Under the pieces are notes generated by a model. The model saw nothing but the letters and a program-made list of their open reading frames with translations, had not been told where the DNA came from and ran no database searches. A stretch of DNA of 64,000 nucleotides from Pedobacter hiemivivus (GTDB lineage Bacteria > Bacteroidota > Bacteroidia > Sphingobacteriales > Sphingobacteriaceae). How positions within the stretch are numbered: the stretch's first letter is position 1; each line of letters begins with the position of its first letter. The DNA is taken from assembly GCF_004331685.1 (NCBI RefSeq), contig NZ_SJSM01000008.1, positions 1-64,000 of the forward strand, in the 5' to 3' direction. Both the position numbers and the translations under genes were made by a program. Below, piece after piece: positions 9,391 through 18,408 of the stretch.

Positions 9391-10542
9391 ATGCGAACAA
9401 CAACTTCAATATATAAAATACTGGGTACACTTACGCTGGGATTATTCCTATTCAGTTGTACCAAAGAGAAGATGAGTATAACCCCTCCTGAGGTGATTGA
9501 GGAAGTAGTGGTAGATTGGTCAAAAGCTGCAGGCCAGGCGCAAACAGCGCTGGATGTTCAGTTTTACAATACCCAGGCTAATTACTACAATCAGAATAAT
9601 AATGGCCATATCGGGTTCAATTACTGGTGGAATGCGCATGCTTTGGATGTTCTTATAGATGCCTACAACCGGACCAAAGATGCAAAGTACATTACTAAAA
9701 TGGATAATTTGCTTGCCGGATGTTACGTTAAGAATGGCAATACCTATTGGAATACTTTTTATGACGATATGGAATGGTGGGCGCTGGCCTGCTTGCGCGC
9801 TTATGATGCTACGAAAGATGAAAAGTATAAAACCATGGCAAGGCAATATTGGACATGGATAAAAGTAGGCTGGAGTGAGGTTAAAAATGGCGGTATTGCA
9901 TGGGCTTCGGGTTCTAAAGATTCTAAAAATGCCTGCTCCAATGCTCCTGCGGTAATTATTGCTGCAAAGCTATATCAACTTGATAAAAATCCAGATGACC
10001 TGGTATGGGCAAAGAAGATTTACACCTGGTTAAAGACATACGTTGTTGAGCCGAAAAGAGGATTAGTTTATGATGCTTGGGGAAATCCGAAAGAATCAGA
10101 TATGTATACCTATAACCAGGGTACCTGGATCGGATCTGGTCTTGAATTATTTCAGATTACCAAGCAGACAACTTATCTGGATGATGCCTTGCGTACAGCA
10201 AATTACCTTATGAATGATGAGGTAAGGTTTTCTCCTTCTGGAGTTTTGAAAGGTGAAAATACCGGTGACGGTGGTCTGTTCAAAGGGATTTTTATTCGTA
10301 ATATGGCACAGTTGGTATTACAGGGAGTTTTAGATGATTACACGAAAGGCTTGTATATTAAGTACCTCGAGAAAAATGGTAAAAGCTTGTATGCGAAAGC
10401 AACCCTGTCGCCAGAAAATATCTTTGGGGCAGATTGGGCAAGCAGACCTAGCAGTAAAATAAGCGACAGCTCCGTTCAGCTGAGTGGTTTAATGTTATTT
10501 GAAGCGCTGGATGAATTAAAACGTGCGAACTTGTTAAAGTAA
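9391..10542 (+). CDS. GH76 endo-alpha-1,6-mannanase, surface lipoprotein
   Basis: This 383-residue protein belongs to glycoside hydrolase family 76, which cuts the alpha-1,6-mannan backbone of fungal and some bacterial mannans. A lipoprotein signal (LFLFSCTKE) suggests anchoring at the outer membrane. The (alpha/alpha)6 barrel shows the family motif with paired catalytic aspartates, FYDDMEWWAL (D125, D126). It also shows GGIAWASGSKDSKNACSN and the later TYNQGTWIGSGLEL. It is the last gene of PUL1 and is followed by a strong terminator. It probably makes the first surface cut that produces oligosaccharides for the SusCD pair. Confidence 0.9.
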   Translation: MRTTTSIYKILGTLTLGLFLFSCTKEKMSITPPEVIEEVVVDWSKAAGQAQTALDVQFYNTQANYYNQNNNGHIGFNYWWNAHALDVLIDAYNRTKDAKYITKMDNLLAGCYVKNGNTYWNTFYDDMEWWALACLRAYDATKDEKYKTMARQYWTWIKVGWSEVKNGGIAWASGSKDSKNACSNAPAVIIAAKLYQLDKNPDDLVWAKKIYTWLKTYVVEPKRGLVYDAWGNPKESDMYTYNQGTWIGSGLELFQITKQTTYLDDALRTANYLMNDEVRFSPSGVLKGENTGDGGLFKGIFIRNMAQLVLQGVLDDYTKGLYIKYLEKNGKSLYAKATLSPENIFGADWASRPSSKISDSSVQLSGLMLFEALDELKRANLLK

Positions 10543-10573
10543 GCGCTCATTTGTTGAAAAATCTTGAAATATT

Positions 10574-10608
10574 AAATATTCCCGCCATAAAAGCGGGAAT
10601 ATTTTTTT
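10574..10608 (+). terminator. Rho-independent terminator after PUL1
   Basis: A perfect 12-base-pair stem (10574-10585 against 10593-10604) with a 7-base loop is followed by a T run to 10608. It lies between the GH76 stop and the end of the convergent lacI gene, and the AT-rich lower stem could let it work in both directions. Confidence 0.88.
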
Positions 10609-10614
10609 GAGTAA

Positions 10615-11628
10615 TTACTTTACCTTAATGGAAGAATTACGTACAATCAGGTTGGTAGAAAGGGTTATCTTTTCTATAGGTTTTTCATCAGATTCCATCT
10701 TTTGTAACAGGATGTCGATGAGTTTAAGAGAAATGTCTTTTACAGGCTGCCCAATAGCGCTGATAGAAGGATTGTAAATCCTGAAGAAGTCCTGGTCGTC
10801 AAAAGCCACAACAGCAAGGTCATCAGGGATTTTCAATTTCAGCTGACTGATCGCTTCAAGCCCCTTAAACGCCAGGTAATTGGTTGAAAAGAAAATGGCG
10901 TCCAATTCCTTGTTCTTTTTTAAATAAGTACTTATCGCTTTGATGTTTTCTTCAGCAGACTGATTAAAAGGGATCTTTAGTATTTTCGGCTTTTTCCCAT
11001 TTTTAATAAGGGTTTTTTCATACCCGTTAAGCCGTTCTACCATCTGGGTTTGATCGGAGGAAGTCGTCACCAAAGCAATGTTTTCAAAACCGGAATCAAA
11101 TAGATGCTGTACTGCTTTTTTTGAAGCATTGAAATTGTCAACAACAACATAATCTGTTTCTAAATCAACAAAATACCGGTCAAAAAGGACTACTGGTATT
11201 TTGTTGTTGATCATTAATTGAATTTCATCTTCCAATCCCTTCGGCGGGGTAATGATATAGCCGTCTAAGTTTTGTTCGATGAAAAGTTTAATCAGTTCTT
11301 TGGTCTTTTCAGTATTATCGTCTGTACTGCAATAAATTATTTTATACCCTCTTTTGTAAGCGTCTTCTTCAATAATCCTGGCTACGGCAGAAAAAAACAC
11401 ATTGGAAATATCTTCTATGATTAATCCGATGATATTTGTTTTCCCTGTTCTCATACCTCGTGCAAACTGGTTTTGCTTATAACCCGTATCCTCAATAGTT
11501 TTGAGGATCTTTTCTTTAAGGTCCCTGCTGATCCGTTTTTCGTCTGCTCTGCCATTCAGCACAAAGGAAACCGTTGTGATTGATGTATTACATCGTTGCG
11601 CGATATCCTTGATAGAGAGTTTAGCCAT
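10615..11628 (-). CDS. LacI-family transcriptional regulator
   Basis: This 337-residue protein has a LacI-type helix-turn-helix at residues 4-25 (SIKDIAQRCNTSITTVSFVL). The hinge region and a periplasmic-binding-protein-like sensor domain follow (about 60-330; IIGLIIEDISNVFF). It is the second gene of a minus-strand pair with an MFS sugar symporter, eight bases downstream of it. It most likely controls that pair in response to a sugar or sugar phosphate released from the neighbouring mannan loci. A short inverted repeat over the promoter at 12918-12929 is a candidate operator. Confidence 0.92.
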   Translation of the reverse strand: MAKLSIKDIAQRCNTSITTVSFVLNGRADEKRISRDLKEKILKTIEDTGYKQNQFARGMRTGKTNIIGLIIEDISNVFFSAVARIIEEDAYKRGYKIIYCSTDDNTEKTKELIKLFIEQNLDGYIITPPKGLEDEIQLMINNKIPVVLFDRYFVDLETDYVVVDNFNASKKAVQHLFDSGFENIALVTTSSDQTQMVERLNGYEKTLIKNGKKPKILKIPFNQSAEENIKAISTYLKKNKELDAIFFSTNYLAFKGLEAISQLKLKIPDDLAVVAFDDQDFFRIYNPSISAIGQPVKDISLKLIDILLQKMESDEKPIEKITLSTNLIVRNSSIKVK

Positions 11629-11636
11629 ATGGTGTA

Positions 11637-12869
11637 CTAGTGTTTTACTTTATAAAATTTGTAAGCGAATAGAAAGATCACAATATAGCAGATTATTGGG
11701 GCATAATAGGCATTTTCAATTCCACATTTGTCGGCTACGGCTCCCATGATAAAAGGAAAAAATGCACCACCCACTACACCCATAGATAAAAATGAGGCTG
11801 CCTGCTGCGTACGTGCACCAAGGTTTTTAAGGCCCAGACTAAATATGGTGGGGAACATAATACTAAAAAAGAAATTGATCATCAGTAAAGCGATGAAGGA
11901 TACCAGTCCAAAGCTTTGTGCTACGATGATACACATGATGATATTACCCAAGGCAAATGTTGCCAGTAATTTGTTAGGTGCAATAACCCGCATCAAAAAT
12001 GTTCCAATAAAGCGTCCGGCAAGCATCATCCCCATAAATAACACCATGTAGTTTCCAGCCTCAGCATCGCTAAAGCCCATTTTTTCGTGGGCATAATTGA
12101 TGAAAAACGCCCAGGTACCTGCTTGTGCCGCTACATTAAAAAACTGCGCCGCAACTGCCCATACAAAATGCTTATGATCAAAAAGTTTTTTATCTGGGGC
12201 AACGTCTACGTTTACAGCAGCTTCATCAGTTTCAGAGACCGCATGAGGATCTGTTGTAGGCGGAACTTTTACGAAAGAAAAAGATATAGCCACAAGTAAA
12301 ATAACAAGGCCAATTACGGCATATAGAACTTTAACAGAAGTTAAGTCTGTACTGCCCGCCACGTTATTGCGTAATAAAAAGTAACTGCCGATTGCCGGGC
12401 CGAGCATTGCGCCAACGGCATTGAAAGACTGAGCAAAATTGATACGCTGATCACTGGTCCGCTGATCACCTAATGAAGCCACGAATGGATGTGCTACAGT
12501 TTCTAATGTAGATAAACCACAGCCCACAATAAACAAGGCTATGCCAAAAAAAGCGAAAGAAGAGACATTGGCTGCGGGGATAAATAGAAAGGCCCCGATG
12601 GCAAATAACGATAAGCCTAGAAGTACGCCTTTTTTATAACCAAAGCGTTTCATAAACAATCCAGCAGGGATTCCCATCACTGCATAGGCACCGAAAACGG
12701 CGAACTGCACGAAGGCCGATTGTGATTTGGAAAGACTCATGGTATGTTGAAAGTGTTTGTTTAGTACATCAGCCATGGTAATGGCGATGCCCCAGAACAT
12801 AAAAAGGGAAGTGACAAATACGAGGGTGACCAGGAATTTTTTGTCTGTAAAGGCGGCTTTTTGTTGCAT
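11637..12869 (-). CDS. FucP-like sugar:H+ symporter (MFS)
   Basis: This 410-residue inner-membrane protein has about 12 membrane segments and belongs to the fucose/glucose-galactose permease branch of the major facilitator superfamily. Typical features are the early FMFWGIAITMADVLNKHFQ, the GIPAGLFMKRFGYKKG loop between helices 2 and 3, and FIVGCGLSTLETVAHPFV. It would take up a monosaccharide. Because it lies between two alpha-mannan loci and no fucosidase is close by, mannose is a reasonable substrate. Other hexoses or fucose are not excluded. It is transcribed with lacI and away from PUL2. Confidence 0.88.
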   Translation of the reverse strand: MQQKAAFTDKKFLVTLVFVTSLFMFWGIAITMADVLNKHFQHTMSLSKSQSAFVQFAVFGAYAVMGIPAGLFMKRFGYKKGVLLGLSLFAIGAFLFIPAANVSSFAFFGIALFIVGCGLSTLETVAHPFVASLGDQRTSDQRINFAQSFNAVGAMLGPAIGSYFLLRNNVAGSTDLTSVKVLYAVIGLVILLVAISFSFVKVPPTTDPHAVSETDEAAVNVDVAPDKKLFDHKHFVWAVAAQFFNVAAQAGTWAFFINYAHEKMGFSDAEAGNYMVLFMGMMLAGRFIGTFLMRVIAPNKLLATFALGNIIMCIIVAQSFGLVSFIALLMINFFFSIMFPTIFSLGLKNLGARTQQAASFLSMGVVGGAFFPFIMGAVADKCGIENAYYAPIICYIVIFLFAYKFYKVKH

Positions 12870-12917
12870 AGTTTAGTGTTTAATTTGGTTAGTAAAGGTT
12901 TAATGAAATAGGAAAAT

Positions 12918-12955
12918 TGTTTCCAAACATAGTTATACTAAAATGATTTAGCAAC
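12918..12955 (-). promoter_or_regulatory. Promoter with candidate LacI operator upstream of the MFS-lacI pair
   Basis: On the minus strand TATGTTTG (12924-12931) matches the Bacteroidota -7 consensus TAnnTTTG exactly, with GTTG (12952-12955) 20 bases upstream as a near match to TTTG. Overlapping it is the inverted repeat TGTTT-CC-AAACA (12918-12929), the symmetry expected of a LacI-type operator. The box lies 54 bases before the MFS start. Confidence 0.45.
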
Positions 12956-12979
12956 AAGAGTTATTTTCTTTTATATTTG
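12947..12979 (+). promoter_or_regulatory. Promoter for PUL2 sigma gene
   Basis: TATATTTG (12972-12979) is an exact TAnnTTTG box, with TTTA (12947-12950) 21 bases upstream as a near match to the -33 TTTG. It lies 66 bases before the ECF sigma start at 13046, and its -33 region overlaps that of the divergent MFS promoter. A second box-like octamer, TATATTCG, lies at 13020-13027. Confidence 0.45.
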
Positions 12980-13045
12980 ATTATGCTTTTATGGAGAATT
13001 TTAATTTTAAACAATTATTTATATTCGCTTACAAAATAATCAACT

Positions 13046-13618
13046 ATGTCCACACCTTCTTTTAAAATGGATGATCATCGTGAAAACGAACTCATTGCCG
13101 CTTTAATATTGGGGAGTGAATCTGCTTTTACGGAGATTTATGAGCATTATTGGTTAAAATTATTGGCGCTGGCTTACAGTCATACCAAAAATAAGCAAGC
13201 TGCAGAGGGAATTGTTCAGGATGTTTTTATCAGTGTCTGGAACCGAAGAGGTACGCTTAAAATTCATTCGCTTTCTAATTATTTTGCTATAGCAGTTAAG
13301 TTTTCAGTCTTTAAATACAAGCAAAGAGAACAGCGCAGAAGAGAAATTGAACTGGAGAACTGTAAATCTGAGGAGCTGATTCAGGATGACAAAATGATTG
13401 AAGCACGTTTCCTGGAAGAATATTTTAAGGGTGTAGTAGATCAGCTGCCCGATAAATGCAGAATGGTTTTTAATTACAGTAGGGTAAAGGGATTAAGTAA
13501 CCCTGAAATAGCCAAAGAGATGAATATCTCAGGAAAAACCGTCGAGGCTCATTTAACAAAAGCCATTAAGGTATTACGGGTTTCTATGAAAGACGCCGGG
13601 TTTTTATACTTCTTATAG
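13046..13618 (+). CDS. ECF RNA polymerase sigma factor (FecI-like), PUL2
   Basis: The protein has 190 residues. The sigma-2 region lies at about 20-95 (EIYEHYWLKLLALAYSHTK; VQDVFISVWNRR). The sigma-4 helix-turn-helix lies at about 135-185 (EIAKEMNISGKTVEAHLTKA). The FecR partner starts 104 bases downstream. The arrangement sigma, FecR, STN-SusC, SusD is the same as in PUL1, but the proteins are clearly diverged, so each locus probably has its own signal. A GT-rich T run after the stop (13650-13660), inside a weak inverted repeat, could reduce read-through into FecR. Confidence 0.92.
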   Translation: MSTPSFKMDDHRENELIAALILGSESAFTEIYEHYWLKLLALAYSHTKNKQAAEGIVQDVFISVWNRRGTLKIHSLSNYFAIAVKFSVFKYKQREQRRREIELENCKSEELIQDDKMIEARFLEEYFKGVVDQLPDKCRMVFNYSRVKGLSNPEIAKEMNISGKTVEAHLTKAIKVLRVSMKDAGFLYFL

Positions 13619-13722
13619 GCAAAAGACTAAATCGTTAAAATTATATTTTAGTTTTTTTTTATTTCCACTAAGGGTATGGTATGCACTTATGGTACTTCTT
13701 ATTATAAGCCCAAATATAAACC

Positions 13723-14862
13723 ATGACGAACGACAGAATTAATGCGCTGATCGCAAAGTATTTTGATGGAACACTAACCGAAGCAGAGCGTGTAGAACTC
13801 AATCAGTCTTATGACCTTCAGTCTGATCAGGACATAGAGTGGATGGCTGACAGTTTAGGCGAGGCTGGACAGGTTAAACAAAGAATGCTTTCAAATATCG
13901 GGCAGGAGATCTTTTCGAAAAAAGTACGCAAAATAGACCGCAGTCACTACCGGTTTATATACGCCGCAGCAGTACTTTTATTGGTCGTTATGGCATGGTT
14001 ATTTTTCAAACCTTTCTCAAAGCCGGTAATTGATACGAAGCAGGCGCAACTCACAAAAATTAAGCCGGGCAGTAACAAAGCCATACTAACACTTGGCACA
14101 GGGGGCCAAATTGTGCTTGACCATATCGCGCCCGGTAAGGTCGTTGAACTGGATGGCGTAAGGGTACTGAAAACCAAAGAAGGGCAAGTGGTTTTTACAG
14201 TTGTTGCAGGGGCAGGCGTAGCAGCTCAGCTAGGTAGCATTAGTACCCCTAAGGGCGGACAATATGAAGTCGTTTTACCCGATGGTACTAAAGTATGGCT
14301 AAACTCAGCTTCTTCTATCCAGTTTCCTACAGCATTTACCGGAACTGAAAGAAAGGTAAGCCTTGAAGGTGAAGCTTATTTTGAAGTGGCAAAAAACAAA
14401 GCTATGCCCTTTAAAGTAAAAACCAATTTACAGGAGATCGAAGTTCTGGGTACCCATTTTAACATTATGGCTTATGATAATGAAAATAGCATTAAAACAA
14501 CCCTTGTAGAAGGATCTGTTAAGGTTTCCTCTAAAGGCGGACGTGCATTGTTAAAGCCAGGACAACAAGCCGAATTAAATAAAATCAATAACCATCTTTC
14601 GATACAAGAAGTCTATACCAGGGACGCAATTGCCTGGAAGAGCGGCATATTTATGTTTGCACATGAAGACATTCGTTCCATTTTAAATAAAATTTCGAGA
14701 TGGTATGATGTAGAAGTTATTTACAAAAATACTGCCTCAGCCAATCGGTATAGCGGTAGCATTTCCAGGTTTGAGGATGTTACTGAAGTGCTAAAAACAA
14801 TGGAAATGACAGGCACGGTTCATTTTGAGATCAAGGGAAGGAGGATATACGTTATGGATTAA
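13723..14862 (+). CDS. FecR-family anti-sigma factor, PUL2
   Basis: This 379-residue protein has an N-terminal cytoplasmic sigma-binding part (ALIAKYFDGTLTEAERVE) and one membrane segment at about residues 77-97. The periplasmic FecR domain follows (STPKGGQYEVVLPDGTKVWL), then a C-terminal DUF4974-type domain (FEDVTEVLKTMEMTG). It would hold the PUL2 sigma factor at the inner membrane until the STN domain of the SusC at 14995 signals substrate. It is a clear paralogue of the PUL1 FecR, with nearly the same C-terminal motif order. Confidence 0.92.
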   Translation: MTNDRINALIAKYFDGTLTEAERVELNQSYDLQSDQDIEWMADSLGEAGQVKQRMLSNIGQEIFSKKVRKIDRSHYRFIYAAAVLLLVVMAWLFFKPFSKPVIDTKQAQLTKIKPGSNKAILTLGTGGQIVLDHIAPGKVVELDGVRVLKTKEGQVVFTVVAGAGVAAQLGSISTPKGGQYEVVLPDGTKVWLNSASSIQFPTAFTGTERKVSLEGEAYFEVAKNKAMPFKVKTNLQEIEVLGTHFNIMAYDNENSIKTTLVEGSVKVSSKGGRALLKPGQQAELNKINNHLSIQEVYTRDAIAWKSGIFMFAHEDIRSILNKISRWYDVEVIYKNTASANRYSGSISRFEDVTEVLKTMEMTGTVHFEIKGRRIYVMD

Positions 14863-14994
14863 ACCATACCTGATCACAATGTGCTAAAAAAAAGACCCGA
14901 AGATTGAGCCCTCCGGATCTTTTACGGCTTTTGAAAGCCTTTAGCAAGATTATCAACTTATTCTTCAAACAAGTACTAAAAACTTACTAACCAA
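14863..14994 (+). promoter_or_regulatory. Structured susC leader (PUL2)
   Basis: The leader has an A run and GACCC (14886-14898). An inverted repeat AAGAT/ATCTT with following T residues comes next (14900-14923). A perfect 6-base-pair hairpin lies at 14926-14939 (GGCTTT-TG-AAAGCC). GCAAGA and CTTACTAACCAAATGTA finish it. Order, spacing and end sequence match the PUL1 leader at 2290-2413, while the hairpin stem differs by a base-pair change, which supports a structured RNA. Confidence 0.45.
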
Positions 14995-17900
14995 ATGTAT
15001 AAATTATTTCACACAACCGTATGGGGTGCTACTGGTCCCCTGCGTTTTAAATTTCTACTGACCATGAAATTTATCTGTCTGTTTTTGCTGGTGATCATAT
15101 TCCAGGGGAAGGCTGCATCATTCGCGCAGCGTGTAACGTTGAATGTAAAAAATGCTTCGATGCAGAAGGTTTTTGAATCTTTAAATAAGCAAACCAATTA
15201 CAACTTTTACTATAATGATGAGCTGATCAGGAAGGCGCAAAACATAAGCCTTTCGGTGACTGATGCTCCATTGATGGAGGTGCTAAAGCAATGCTTTGAA
15301 GGGCAGCCTTTTACTTACTCTGTTAATAAAAACATGATTGTATTGCGCGCTTATACTGCGGCAGAGCAATTGCAGCAACAAGAGATTGTTGTTTCTGGAA
15401 AGGTAACAGATGATAAAGGGGTAGGGATTCCAGGAGCAAGTATAAAAGTTAAAGGAACAAATCAGGCTGCCACTACAAATGCCGAAGGTGTTTTTTCGAT
15501 CAAGACTAATGAAAATGCGGTATTGGTGATCTCTTACGTAGGTTTTATCAATCAGGAAGTGGCTGTGCAAGGCAGATCTACGATAAATATTTCGTTAAAA
15601 CAGAGCGAACAGGAATTGGCGGAACTGGTTGTTGTTGGTTATGGTACCCGCAAAAAATCAGATTTAACCGGTTCCATATCCACTGTAGATGAAAAGAGGA
15701 TTAAGGAAATTCCATCAGGAAATGTAGCCGCTGCATTACAAGGCAGCGCCCCAGGTTTGTCTGTTCTGAAATCTGGGGGTAACAGTCATCCCGGAGCACC
15801 TCCCTCTATCAGGATAAGGGGCGAAAGATCTTTAGGCGCTGGAAATGATCCTTTGATCATTTTGGACGGGATACCTTTTAATGGAAACCTGAACGACATC
15901 AGTCAGGATGACGTGGTTGGGGCAACCATCTTAAAAGATGCTTCCGCCACCGCAATTTACGGATCAAGGGGTGCCAATGGCGTGATCCTGATTAGTACAA
16001 GAAGAGGGAAAAATGGCAAACCCGTAATAAGCTATAGTGGTTATGCAGGTTTTAACAAGACTTTAGGTGATTATGATGTAATGGATGCAGAACAATTCTT
16101 GTCGTTCAGGAAATGGGCAAGGATCAATGGTTCAGCTCCCAACACTTATACCGGAATTAACGATCCCGCTTTAATATCAGATGAACCTACAAAAACAATT
16201 TTTTCGGATAAAACAGAATATAATTTATATAAGGCCGGCACCAATACAAACTGGCAGGACCTATTATACAAAACTGCATTGTTAACCAATCACCAGGTAG
16301 GTATTTCGGGAGGTACAGAGGTAACACAATATGATGTATCTATAGGCTATTATACCTCAGGTGGGATTTATCCGGGACAGGGAATGGATCGTTACAGTGT
16401 TAAACTGAGCATAGATCATAAACTTGGGAAATACATTAAGGTAGGACTCAGCTCTTTGAATAGCTATAATCTGACTAAAGGGATTAATTTTAACCCCGTG
16501 AGCCAGTTTTTACAGGCCAGTCCATTTTCTACTCCTTATCTCCCTGATGGCACCTTGTCTACCTTTTTGCCCGGAAGTAACATGAATGTATGGAACCCGC
16601 TTGCTGATTTTAAACCCGGCAATGTGTTAGACGATGTGAAGCGTTTAAATACTTTCACTACTGCCTATCTAGAGGCCGACCTTACACATGGTTTTAAATA
16701 CAAGTTAAATACGGGTATAGAACTTAGCCCAGAAACACAGGGTAAATTTTATGGAAGTAATACGACCAAGCAGTTGGGAACCCCGAATTATGGTTACAAT
16801 AGATCTGCTACTGGTTATAATTACACCATAGAGAATATTCTTACCTATGATAAAACAATTGCTGAAGATCATGCCCTGAATTTTACAGGCTTATTCAGTT
16901 TGCAGAAAACGCGTACTGAGGCGAACGATGTGAGCTATCGTGATGTACTGGCTGATTATATTCAGTATTACAATCCAAAGTATGCTTCTAGTGTAACCAG
17001 TAGTGGGGACTTTAACAAGGCTTCCATATTGTCTTACATGGGGCGTTTAAATTATACCTATAAAAATAAGTACCTTTTAACGGCAACGCTACGTGCCGAT
17101 GGTTCTTCGCGACTTGCAGCCGGTAACAAATGGCATTCTTTTCCTTCAGCTGCTGTAGGATGGAACATTAAAAATGAGCAGTTCCTGGAAAACAATAAAA
17201 CCATATCAGCATTTAAACTGCGTGGTAGCTACGGAAGGATAGGTAACCAGTCGATTGGCGCCTATGAAACTATTGGTGGTTTAACAGGTATCTATTATAA
17301 CTATGGGGGGACCAATGTACAGGGGACTTATCCGAACCCAGATGCGCCCGCAAATATCACGCTTGGCTGGGAATATACCAGTACACTGAATTTCGGTCTG
17401 GATTATGGTCTTTTTAACAATAGGATCACGGGTTCAGTGGAGTATTATCAGCAGAAAACCAGCGATATCTTACTTTATCAGACTTTGCCAAGAACATCTG
17501 GCTACAGTAAGATCAGGAACAATATCGGAAATACCGAAAATAGTGGTATGGAGTTTAACCTGAGTACAATTAATTTCGAAGGAGCCGATCAAAACAGCTT
17601 TAAGTGGACTACAGATCTTAATGTGTTCTTTAATAGAAATAAAATCACAAAACTGGCTTCAGGAGTAACAAAGGACCTGGCCAATTCTTGGTTTGTAGGT
17701 TCGCCGAGTGGTGTGTATTTTGATTACAAGCGTGTAGGTTTATGGCAAAACTCACCTGAGGATATTGCACTGGCCATCAAGTATGGTATTGTGGCTAATC
17801 AGACTGCTTATCTTACCGGTCCAAACTCACTGGTGGGAACGGTAAAGGTGGCGGATATAAATGGGGATAATAAGATTACTGCTGACGATCGGGAGATTTT

Positions 17901-18396
17901 AGGTTCCAGACAACCAAAACTGGAAGGTGGGATGACGAACAGGTTCACTTATAAGAATTTCGATTTCTCTTTTGTCGCCTATTTCAAATACGGAGGGAAA
18001 TTAAAATCAGGTATCCACGGTGGCTGGGCAAATACTTTTCAGGCTGGTTATAACAATCTGGATGTTGATTACTGGACGCCGGATAATCCTGTTAATTACT
18101 GGCCTAAACCTAATTCCACTTTGCAAAACCCAGTCTACAAATCAACGCTGGATCTATTTGATGCATCGTATTTAAAAATTAGGACAGTAACATTGGGCTA
18201 TACCCTACCTGCGAAAGTATTGAAATCTGTTGGTGCCAGATCGGCAAGAATTTATACAACGGCATCTAATCCATTTACATTTTTCTCTCCTTATATGAGG
18301 GATGCGAAAGGACTGGATCCGGAAACCAATTCCGGAATAAACGAGATTACACCATCCCTGTGGTCAATGTTGTTTGGTCTTAATGTTTCATTTTAA
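14995..18396 (+). CDS. SusC-like TonB-dependent transporter with STN domain (PUL2)
   Basis: This 1133-residue outer membrane importer has export residues at about 22-45 (ending AASFAQ) and an STN domain at about 48-118. A carboxypeptidase-regulatory-like domain follows at about 132-205 (VSGKVTDDKGVGIPGASI). The plug has VVGYGTRKKSDLTGS, ILDGIPFNG and GSRGANGVILIST, and a large barrel ends in LNVSF. It signals to FecR and imports oligosaccharides together with the SusD 12 bases downstream. The enzymes that follow point to an alpha-mannan-type glycan with galactose and uronic acid decoration. Confidence 0.93.
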   Translation: MYKLFHTTVWGATGPLRFKFLLTMKFICLFLLVIIFQGKAASFAQRVTLNVKNASMQKVFESLNKQTNYNFYYNDELIRKAQNISLSVTDAPLMEVLKQCFEGQPFTYSVNKNMIVLRAYTAAEQLQQQEIVVSGKVTDDKGVGIPGASIKVKGTNQAATTNAEGVFSIKTNENAVLVISYVGFINQEVAVQGRSTINISLKQSEQELAELVVVGYGTRKKSDLTGSISTVDEKRIKEIPSGNVAAALQGSAPGLSVLKSGGNSHPGAPPSIRIRGERSLGAGNDPLIILDGIPFNGNLNDISQDDVVGATILKDASATAIYGSRGANGVILISTRRGKNGKPVISYSGYAGFNKTLGDYDVMDAEQFLSFRKWARINGSAPNTYTGINDPALISDEPTKTIFSDKTEYNLYKAGTNTNWQDLLYKTALLTNHQVGISGGTEVTQYDVSIGYYTSGGIYPGQGMDRYSVKLSIDHKLGKYIKVGLSSLNSYNLTKGINFNPVSQFLQASPFSTPYLPDGTLSTFLPGSNMNVWNPLADFKPGNVLDDVKRLNTFTTAYLEADLTHGFKYKLNTGIELSPETQGKFYGSNTTKQLGTPNYGYNRSATGYNYTIENILTYDKTIAEDHALNFTGLFSLQKTRTEANDVSYRDVLADYIQYYNPKYASSVTSSGDFNKASILSYMGRLNYTYKNKYLLTATLRADGSSRLAAGNKWHSFPSAAVGWNIKNEQFLENNKTISAFKLRGSYGRIGNQSIGAYETIGGLTGIYYNYGGTNVQGTYPNPDAPANITLGWEYTSTLNFGLDYGLFNNRITGSVEYYQQKTSDILLYQTLPRTSGYSKIRNNIGNTENSGMEFNLSTINFEGADQNSFKWTTDLNVFFNRNKITKLASGVTKDLANSWFVGSPSGVYFDYKRVGLWQNSPEDIALAIKYGIVANQTAYLTGPNSLVGTVKVADINGDNKITADDREILGSRQPKLEGGMTNRFTYKNFDFSFVAYFKYGGKLKSGIHGGWANTFQAGYNNLDVDYWTPDNPVNYWPKPNSTLQNPVYKSTLDLFDASYLKIRTVTLGYTLPAKVLKSVGARSARIYTTASNPFTFFSPYMRDAKGLDPETNSGINEITPSLWSMLFGLNVSF

Positions 18397-18408
18397 TAAA
18401 GATTAATC

